This document shows, one piece after another, positions 55,562 to 64,000 of a stretch of 64,000 bases of DNA. Origin of the DNA: Blastocladiella emersonii ATCC 22665 (taxonomy: Eukaryota; Blastocladiomycota; Blastocladiomycetes; Blastocladiales; Blastocladiaceae). The stretch covers positions 868,001 through 932,000 of the forward strand of contig JANHCV010000009.1 in the NCBI GenBank assembly GCA_025594325.1, given 5' to 3'. The stretch's first letter is position 1; each line of letters begins with the position of its first letter. Both the position numbers and the translations under genes were made by a program. The notes below the pieces were generated by a model. The model searched no databases. It had not been told where the DNA came from and worked only from the letters and a program-made list of their open reading frames with translations.

Positions 55562-55907
55562 GTAATCTCGAAGAAAAATGACAAATCAGACTCAGGATCG
55601 AGACAAACTCAGTCCTCGTCATTTCGTACGCTGCTGTTACGTAGCCAGCAGCGTGGACGGAGCGCGATGGGGAAGCAGCGACGAGATACGACTACTGGGC
55701 ATCAACAACCGACAACCCTCGGATTTAATTACGGGAACCTAAATACTTCGCGTGTTTGAGGACGCGTTGTTCATATCTGCGTGATCACGGGTGCGGGGAT
55801 GAAGCGCGTTACTTTTCAGTCACCTTTTCTCAAGCTTACAAACGCAACTGCATTACAAAAATGTCCAAAACGTGCGCCTCACATTCAGCGCGAAAGCTGG
55901 TGATCGA
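55562..55907. other. intergenic between MATH-like genes
   Basis: AT-richer than the surroundings. No gene is seen. Confidence 0.4.
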
Positions 55908-56923
55908 TCAAGGTCTCTTGATCATCTTGGTCCGCTCTTCAAGCACTACAATGATCGCGTCCTTGCACGCGAGCGCGAGCTTTGAGCAGCGGAAAACCTC
56001 GGCAAGCTCGAGCGTGTCCAGAAGTACGTCGGCGTACTCGAGAACGTCAAGCGGAACCTTGAGCTTGTAAAAGGCTCTGTCGAGGAGGAACACACGGGAT
56101 AAGCAGGCGTCCAGCCCGAGTACAAATGGATCAGGGCAATGGCGAACGCGTCACGGCTCCAAGATTCAAACGTGACGGTGTTGTTAGACTCGGCCGGCAG
56201 TCCGGCAAGGAAGTCTGCGAAGTACGGAGAGCGCGAGGCGAGAAATTGGCGCGACGCGAGGATTGGTTCCGCTCCTTCGCTCACAATAATTTGCGTGTCA
56301 CAGCTCTCGTAATCATTGATACTCCAGAGTTCAGAACGGTTGAGTTCGGGGGAAGACACATGCGGCAAAGTAAGAGGTACGAATGGTACGGGCGGAAGAT
56401 CAAAGTTTGTCGCGGCCGACAAAGTCACCTTGATGTCGAAGTTGCCCCAGCCGGTGAAATCAGGGGGAGGAAACAAACGAGTTGCAAGAATGGCCGAGTC
56501 AGACATTTGGTTTCGCTTAATAAAGACGGTGCGGGACACGAAGACGCACCAGTCCTCTTTGAAAGCGTCGAGCAGGGTGATCTCGCATTTGATGTCGACG
56601 AGAAGCTCATCAACCAGTCCGACGTAAATACCAATCTCCCAGTCGCTCGTGCAGCATCCGTCATGAAAGGGCCGTATGAAGGCGTGGTACGTGCCCGAGC
56701 CAAGCTGAACAGGGAGGTACTCGTGTTCGGTTCTTGCTCCGAGGGACGTGACCATTTCGTCCAGGGTTCCGCCAAGGAACCGGTGCACCCAAGGGGAAGA
56801 AGATTCGCCGTCGACTGGGTTCGTGTAAACCGCGTGAAAAGCTTGCTGTGCAGGAGGGGAAACATGCAGGGATTTAGACCAAAATTGCAAGAGTACCCCG
56901 CTGACACGGACCTCGAGCTTCAT
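55908..56923 (-). pseudogene. MATH/BTB protein with a frame break in the BTB C-terminal half
   Basis: Start ATG at 56923 (MKLEVRVSG), then a probable 51-nt intron (56896–56846; GTACTC…ACAG, divisible by 3) before QAFHAVYTNPVDG. The MATH-like part (LPVQLGSGTYHAFIRPFHDG; DWEIGIYVGLVDELLVDIKC) is followed by a BTB domain: CDTQIIVSEGAEPILASRQF, LASRSPYFADFLAG and ALIHLYSGWTP. Directly after, at about 56107, the expected sequel VFLLDRAFYKLKVPLDVLEY, LELAEVFRCSKLALACKDAI lies in another frame and ends at 55908. There is no splice signal at the break, so a one-base indel or error is the simplest reading. If intact it would be a Cul3 substrate adaptor. Confidence 0.6.
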
Positions 56924-57806
56924 TTCATTTGATTATCGTGGTTCGACCGGGAGGAGCAGGAGCCAGCTTGGGACAAACAAGTTGTCGACTCGTTTGCTTC
57001 CGCTCGAGTTGCGGACGACAGAAGCGGACAGGCTCGCGCGACCGTCTGGAGAGGGCGCCCTTGAATGCAACCTGGAAGCACGATGCGTTTGGCACTCGCT
57101 CAGTTGAGCCGTAGTCGTCATCGTCGTCTAGTGTTCATGGCGATGACGTACTTGGAGTTTCTGTGTCGTCTGAGTTCAGCTTCCATGATTTTTCATTGAC
57201 GTATCGCGCAAGAGAAAGAGTTCCGCAAGCGCTTGCAGCAAGGTTGAGCGGTCGAGACACACTCTGGACACGGTCACGAGGGCTCCCGACGCGGCGATCG
57301 AACGCGGCGCGACGCGTCGTTCACATCGGCGTGACATCCGCGTGGGCGGCTGCAGGGCTGGCGGATGGCCGTTTCAGCCCATGTCGGGTCGGGTCCGACC
57401 GCGCCCCGGACCGCACGCATGTATCGAGCCCCCTGGGCAGCCCCTGACGCTCCAACCTGCTGCAACCGGCGCACGAGTCATCGCCTGTGACGCACTGCCG
57501 CCGCCCGCCCGCCCGCCCGATCCTTGCGAGCCGGCCGCCGAAGCTTCGACGCGCTCGCCGCCGACGCGCTACAACCACCACTCGCAAACCGCTCTCGCTG
57601 CACCCGATCGCATGCAGCGGAGAGACATTTTCGCTCGCGCGCGTCCGCCCCGCGCCGACGAGGCCGCCGCGCAGGTCGTCACGCCCGCCACTACCCATGC
57701 GCCGACAGCAACCAACCCGTCCGCCCGGCCGCACCCGGCCTCGTCGCCGCTGCCGCTCCTCTCCGTCTTCCTCGGCATCGCGCTCGCCCAGGAGAACTCG
57801 CCCACC
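56924..57806. other. intergenic promoter region of the checkpoint gene
   Basis: The frame of the downstream gene stays open upstream to about 57342, but the Kozak-like CACCATGG at 57807 and the loss of gene-like composition before it favour the later start. No other gene is seen. Confidence 0.4.
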
Positions 57807-60800
57807 ATGGACTTTGGCGCCGCCACCGACAGCGCCGACCGCTCCACGTCCACGATCCGCACGCATCCCGGCGACTCGACCGTATCCACGGCCGGGTCGC
57901 GCGGTGCGTCGCTGGCGACTGACGACGACCGCACCCTCAACACGCAGGAGTGCGCCGTGATCCTCGAGGCCGCGGCTGCCGCGCGCATACGCGATGCAGC
58001 AGCCGACACAGCCGCTTCCCGCATCGACCCGTCGCCCGTCTTCGACCTGAACCTGTCACGGCCCGACCCGACGCAGCGCCGCGGCGGCATCCGCTCGTTG
58101 GACCCGCCGGGCCTGATCGCTCCCTCGCTCGGCGGCACCCCAGGCGCCTACTCGCAGGACACGACCGGTATCGTCTCGCAGTCGTTTGCCATGGACGTGG
58201 TCCCGACCCAGCACTTTCCGCCCGCGACCAACGACATTTGGCCGCCGCCCACCCCGGCGTCGGTCCCCGTTTCTGCTGCTCCGCGCTTCGCGCCCGCTCT
58301 CGGAGCGTGTCCCGAGGAGCCCTCGTCGCTGACGCCGCCGCCCGAGGAGGTGCTCGACGAGCGCGCCGCGGCTGCTTCGCGGGGCCCGGCGCAACCACCA
58401 CTCGGTCCGCCGCCGCTCCACCAACCCGCCGTATCGTCTCGCGTCGGCGTCGGCGGCCGTCCACCAGCTCGCGGACCGCCGCAGCCGATTCCGGCCGACA
58501 TCCACGATGGCGCGACGCAGGTGCTCCCGCCGCCGCAGGGGCCCGAGTACCAAGCTCGCCCCGCCGGTGTGGCGGCGGCAGCGGTCGCGCCCGATCTCCC
58601 GCCCGACATCCATGATGGGCCGACGCAGGTCCTCCCTTCGTCGCAGTCGCAGCAGCAGCAGCAGCCGGCGTACCCGCCGCCGCACTCGCACGCCACCATC
58701 ACTTCTCGCGTCGGCGTTGCTGGTCGCCCTGCCGCTCGAGCGCCGCCAAAACCGATCCCCGAGGGCATCCACGACGGCCCGACGCAGGTGCTGCCGACGT
58801 CGCAGGAGCCCGAGCTCGATATTCCCCTCGGCGGCGCGGCGTCGGCCGCGGGCACGATCTACTCGCCGCCGCTGCCCGGGATTCATGACGGACCGACGCA
58901 GGTGCTCCCGTCGTCTCAGTCGCAGCAGCCGTACCCGCCGCCACACCCACACGCCACCATCACCTCGCGCGTCGGCGTCGCTGGCCGGCCTCGCGCTCAA
59001 GCGCCGCCGCGACCGATTCCCGAGGGCATCCACGACGGTCCAACGCAGGTCCTCCCGTCGTCGCAGTCGCAGCTCCCCGAACTCGACATCCCCGCTGGCG
59101 GCGCGGCGGCATCGGCCATGTACAGCCCGCTACCACCACCCGGCATCCACGACGGGCCGACGCAGGTGCTCCCGCCGAGCCAGACGCAGCACTCTGCGCC
59201 GGGGTACGGCTCGTTCCTCGCCGCCGCCGCTGCGCGCACGCCCGACGACGTCCCCCTGTCCATGCCCGTGTTCGACGACCCCTCGCAGTCGCAGCTCGCC
59301 TCGCAGCAGACCCAGACGCAGACGCAGCTGCAGCCGCCGATCCCGAGCCCGTCGCAGCTCATGGTCACCGACGAGCCGCCGCCGTCGTGGCTCCTCCCGG
59401 CCGATTTCGTCAGTGGAGGCAGCGCCAACATGCACTCGAGCGGGCCCGGCAGCTCCAACGGCTCGGCCACGCAGTTCCAGGAGTACGCCCGCATGCGCCA
59501 CGTCGTCATCGAGGCCGCGCCGTCGCTCGACCGCGTCGCGTCCAGCGAGCGCATGCCGCCGCCGCCCCCGCCCCGCCCGCGGCGACCCGCCGAGGTTGTC
59601 GAGGTCCCGCCGACCCCGCTCGATGCGGCCAATGACGACGAGGACGACGACGGCGGTGTCGCGGATGGCGCACCAGCGCGAGTTCCGCCGCGGTCGCCGC
59701 ACCCGCAGGATACGACCGAGCCCGACATGTTCAAGGACCTCGTCGGGATCTCGACCATCCTCGACGACGGAGCGGCCGGGAACAGCGTCGTCGACGACAG
59801 CGAGCACTCGACCATGATCTTCGCGGGCCACACGCCTGCCGCCGAGCACGACGACGACAGCCAGCTCGGGTTCGCCGCCGTTTTCCCGCAGCCTGCTCCG
59901 CCCGCGCCACCGGTGCCCGCTGCACCGCCCGTGGTCGCTCCTCCACCCGTCCCAGCTCCAGCGACGGTCGCGACCCCTGCTCCTGCTGCCATCTCCCAGC
60001 CGCCGAGCCTGCCCCGCTCGCAGTCGCTGCCGCTTCCGCCCGCGCTCGTGCCGCCAAGCATTCGCTCGCTGCGCGCACCGACGCACCCGCACTCTGGCCC
60101 GCCGTCATCGTGCAGCCCGACGCTCACGTCGACCCCGCCGTTCTCGTCGCTCCCCTCGTCCGCGTCGAAACCGACTCCGCCTGCGCTCCATGCGCTGCCG
60201 CCCGCCCGTTCTCCTGCACCGCCGGCTCCTACTGCGTCACCACCACCACCCGCCGCGCCGGCCGTTCCCGCGGCTCCGTCCGCGCACGGCGAGTCGCAGC
60301 CGCGCGAACTGGCTCTCGACGATGGCGGTGCGGACGACGCCATGGACGTGGACGCGCGCGTCGAACCCGAGGCGCTGCCCGCCGACGTCGATCCCGATAC
60401 GCGCAGCGGCGGCGGGGATACGTCGTTCGTCCAGCTCGGCGACTCGTTCCTCGGCGGCTCGCCGCTCGCGCCCGCCGATACCTCGTTCCCGAGCACGCCC
60501 AAGCAGGGGTCGCCTGTGCTTCGGACTCAACGAGGTATGTATCGTTCACCGAACCGACCAGATGATCGCGATGCTAACCACCACGTTCGCAACTCTAGAC
60601 TACCTCCACACGCGCATGCGCGACCTGCCCGAACCCCACGCCGTCCCGCCCGAGCTCCCCTCCTCGCGGCGCCGCATTTCGCCTTCGCCGATCCGCGGCA
60701 CGCGCCACTCCCACTCGCACCACCCCGCGTCGGGCCCGCGCGGTTTCGCCGGCCTCGCCATGTCGCCCATCCTCAACGCCGACCGCACCATCGACTCGGA

Positions 60801-63800
60801 GCCCGCCGCCGTCGGCGACGTGTCGGCCACCCACGACGCCACCGACTCGATGCTCCTCGACGCCCTCGACCAGTCCGAGTCGCAGCAGCTCGACGCCGAG
60901 CTCGGCGCCGCCGAGGTCAACACGCAGCACGCGATCGTGCTCCGCCTCGAGCTCTCGCCCGCGCGGCCGACGGCACCTGCGCCTGTTGTCACCGCGCCAG
61001 CGCCTGCGGCGGCAGAGGTCGACGGCTGCGATCTCTCGGACGAAATCGCGCCGCCGCTCCCGTTCTCGAAGCGGCTGCAGCCGCAGGGCACCGATGCGCG
61101 AGTCGAGGGCCCGTCCAAGCGCCGGCGCAAGGTCATAGACTCGCCGCCGTCGCCCGCGTCGGATGCCGAGGGCGAGGCGCCCGCCGCGGCGGTGGCCCAC
61201 CCGCTCTCGGTCGCCGAGGCCGGCGCCGCCGACACGTCGCTCGCGTCGGTGTCAAGCCTGTCGAACCTCTCAGACACGCAGGACGCCGGTGCCGCCGCGC
61301 TGTCTCGGCTGCCGGTGCCGCCATCGCGGAAACGCGGTGCGAAACCGGCACGCAGCGCGGCTGCTGGCGGCGATGACGACGATTCCGAGGACGAGCTGAT
61401 CCAGACCGCCGTCAAGCGCCGCGCCACGGGTCCGGCGAGCAAGCACGCGACGACAACGAAGCGGCGCGGCGGCGCCATTGTCCCGCTCGCGCAAGCTGCG
61501 CCTGAGCCCGAGCCCGAACCTCCCGTCGTTGCGACCGCACCACCCGCCGCGCCGCGTGCTCCCCGTCCCCGCACCCGCGTCGCGAGCGCACCCATTGTCC
61601 CCGCCTCGGCGCCGACGCTCCCCGTCCCGCCGTCCCGCCCGCGCGCCAAGACCGATGAGACGGTTCCGACCGTCCGCAAGCTGAGCTCGCGCGTCCCGCC
61701 ACGCCGCTCGCGGCCGACCTCGTTCCGCGACCCGAACGACTCGGACTCGTCGGAATCCGACGAAGCCGACGACCCGAACGACCCCGACTACGCCACGCAG
61801 TCGGTCCCGGACGTCTTCGAGCGCACGCCGTCGCCCTCGCCGCCGCCGTCTGACCACGAGAGGGCTGCGACACCGCCCCGCGCGCTGTCGCCGTCGCCGC
61901 AGCGGCCCGCGCCTCGACGCCGCACAGGCTCCGAAATCGTGGTCGTCGTCGAGACGCGTGCACCGCTGCCGCGCCCGACCGCCGCGCCGCCCGCCGAGGA
62001 CGGGTCGCCAACTGAGTCCCGCCGCCTCAAGCGCGGCGCGCGCGAGCGCCGGGCGACCGACGCGGGCGAGCCGAGCGAGGAGTCGCCTGCGAAGCGCGCC
62101 AAGCGCGATACGCCGGCGACCACTCCTGCCCCGACCAAGACGGCGGCGACGACGACGGCCTCGCGCCGCGGTACTCGGCGAAACACGGCGACGGCGCCAT
62201 CGACGCCGACCAAGTCGCGCTCGCCGGCCCGCGACGCCAACGACGTGCCGACGCCCGTCGCGAGCCGCCTGCGCCGCAAGTCGTCGGCGCACCCGGGCTC
62301 GGACGCCGGCGGAGCGCCCGCGGCCGCTGGTGCGCTCGACCGGCTCGACTCGATCGCGTCCGCGGGCTCGACGACGCGCGCGATCCCGCGCGGCGCGCCG
62401 GCCATCCCGGGCGCGTACGCCGTGGGCGACCTGGTGTGGGCGCGGTGGACCGACAGCGAGCACTACTACCCGGCGCGCGTGCAGCAGCGGCGCGCCGCGA
62501 CCTCGTCATCGAGCTCTGCGTGGTACTACGTGCTGTTCTTCGACGGCGACAAGCTGCGGTGCCCGCACACTGACCTGCGGCCGTACGGGACCCTGCGCAA
62601 GGGCCAGAAGGTGTGGACGTACAACGGCGACGAGCTCATTGAAGCGCACGTTGCCGACGTGCCCGACGACGAGGACGACGAGTACGTGCTCGACGTCCAT
62701 GGCGGGTCCAGGCCGCGGCATGTCGGCATCGATTCGGTGCTCCTCACCGCGCAGCTCATGAAGGAGATCGATCGCGGGCGGCGGACCGCGTCTACGTCGT
62801 CGTCAGCGGCGAGCTCGGCGCGCAAGAACTCGGCCCGCACACCCGCCGCGCAGCAGCGGCAGCAGCAGCACGTCGAGGCCATGGACGTGGACGCCGACGG
62901 CGACACCCAGCCGCTCTCGCCGTCCGAGAAGATGGACTCGGACGACGACGACGCGGGGCCCGCGTCGGTCCCCGCGATCCGCCGGCGCCCGACCACGGAG
63001 CTGTTCACGCCCGCGCCGACGCGACACGCGGATACGGGCGACGTCGATGTACCGATCCCGACGCTCGCGTCGCCCACGCCGGCCGAAAACCATGCGCTGA
63101 CGTCCGCGCGGCCCACGCCCGTCCGCACCTCGCCGCGCAAGGCGATGCTCCCGTTCCAGTCGCCCATGGTCGGCAGTACCAGCGCATCCGCGGCGGGGCT
63201 GTTCGCGGGCATGTCGTTTGTCGTGACGCTGATCCACGCGGATGAGGGCGACGAGCCCGCGCCGGATTCGCTGGACCCGGACGAGATCCCGCTGCCGCCC
63301 AAGAGTACGTGTTTGCGGTCGTGAAGCGCGGCGACATTCAACTGACTCTGACGCGTCGACGTGTGTAGCCTCGCAGAACAACCCGCACTTTGACCGCGGG
63401 ATCATCTCGGCGCTCATCGTGCAGAACGGCGGCCGCGTGCTCGACTCGTTCCGCGGCGTCGAGCCCGCCACCGACATGGTCAAGTCGACCGTCTTCTGCA
63501 TCGCGTCGGGCCCGAAGCGCAGCATCAAGTACCTCATGGCGCTCGCGCTCGGCGTGCCGCGCATCTCGTGCCAGTGGGTCCTCGATTGCGTCTCGCAGGT
63601 GCGTTGCTCACTTTCGGGACGTGCTCGTCAACAACTGACTCTTTGTTTGTATCGTAGCGGTCCGCCATCTCGCCCTTCCGCTACGGCCTCCCGAACGGCT
63701 TCTCGCTTGAGCTCCAGTGCCAGCTCTCGACAGTGTACTGCCCGCGCTTTTTCGCGGGACGCACGTTCCAGGTCCAGGGCGACGCCGACTACCGGCAGGG

Positions 63801-64000
63801 GTGGACTGGCACGCTGCAAGCGTACGTTTTCTCTTGCTCTTCCATGGCGCAACTGCTCGCTCACACATATCGAGCTCTCTAGCGCCGGCGCCAACGTCGT
63901 TTCGAGCAAGGCCAAGTGCGACTACATTCTGTGCATGAACGCGCGGTCCTCGGCGGCGCGCAAGACGAGCGGCGCGGGGACCAGCGGGTCAGCGAACGGA
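57807..64000 (+). CDS. 53BP1/Rad9/Crb2-type DNA-damage checkpoint mediator (3' truncated by window)
   Basis: Exons: 57807–60534, 60599–63304, 63369–63598, 63658–63821, and 63883 to beyond the window; at least 1982 residues are visible. Exon 1 (about residues 230–460) has six copies of an IHDGPTQVLP word separated by SQ/TQ-rich linkers. A Tudor domain lies near residue 1510–1620: YAVGDLVWARWTDSEHYYPA, WYYVLFFDGDKLRCPHTDLR, GQKVWTYNGDELIEAHV. Two BRCT domains follow across exons 2–5: AGLFAGMSFVVTLIH, RVLDSFRGVEP, ISCQWVLDCVSQ; then FAGRTFQVQG and ANVVSSKAKCDYILCMN. This order is that of Crb2/53BP1, which reads methylated histone H4 and relays ATM/ATR (Tel1/Mec1) signals to Chk1/Rad53. All four intron phases agree. 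Confidence 0.88.

Noticed and set aside
57342-57806. 5' extension of the checkpoint mediator
   Set aside because: The frame is open, but CACCATGG at 57807 is a much better start and the upstream translation lacks coding character.
1-64000. tRNA or rRNA genes
   Set aside because: I looked for T-loop-like GGTTCRANNCC with a pairing acceptor stem and saw none that held together; a covariance-model scan would be decisive.

Overview
This is a GC-rich nuclear window from a fungus. Evidence for that: short spliceosomal introns (51–66 nt where I could place both ends) with GTACGY-type donors and C/T-AG acceptors, Kozak-like starts, and a fungal gene set (a Rud3-type golgin, a Crb2/Rad9-type checkpoint mediator, a fungal CSL factor, MATH/BTB genes, Helitron and LINE remnants). 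A basidiomycete or yeast-like basidiomycete fits the intron style and base composition. One gene, a CFAP418/C8orf37 (RMP-domain) homologue, is normally linked to ciliated cells, so a flagellated early-diverging fungus is also possible. I cannot settle this from sequence alone.

Layout. About 1–13.4 kb is mobile-element-rich: a decayed F-box/LRR gene (1540–2545), a Pro/Ser-rich minus-strand ORF whose 5' end abuts a 5'-truncated Helitron-type PIF1 helicase (3766–7255), short palindromes ending in CTAG, an unusual 3.77-kb unit bounded by 13-bp inverted repeats with TGGATCCA arrays and two unknown genes (7851–11619), a LINE RNase H/zinc-finger fragment, and a 15-bp minisatellite. About 13.9–21.7 kb is a compact housekeeping block in divergent and convergent pairs: P-type cation ATPase (-) / Pol delta subunit 4 (+) / DCN1 (-) / Rud3-like golgin (+) / CFAP418-like (-) / SCP2 (+). 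About 22–26.6 kb holds two tandem minus-strand paralogues of an unknown Cys-containing family, one apparently disrupted. At 26.9–28 kb is an acidic unknown gene. About 28–38 kb is gene-poor, with two roughly 3-kb units about 4.2 kb apart and a third fragment, all degenerate.

About 38–44.3 kb has EIF1AD (-), an S9 prolyl-oligopeptidase-like gene with a frame break just before its catalytic His, and an unknown two-exon gene. About 44.8–54.1 kb carries a CSL (Su(H)/Lag-1) transcription factor, a homeodomain protein (-) and a SUN-domain nuclear-envelope protein. About 54.2–56.9 kb is a cluster of three MATH-type genes (-), two of them with disabling changes. From 57.8 kb to the window end is a 53BP1/Crb2-type mediator with SQ/TQ repeats, Tudor and BRCT domains, cut off by the window edge.

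Functional themes are DNA replication and repair (Pol delta p12-type subunit, Crb2-like), ubiquitin/neddylation (DCN1, MATH/BTB), nuclear envelope and Golgi structure (SUN, Rud3) and transcription (CSL, homeodomain). These are ordinary eukaryotic neighbours, not an operon. Single-base disruptions recur in otherwise conserved genes; they may be real decay or assembly error.
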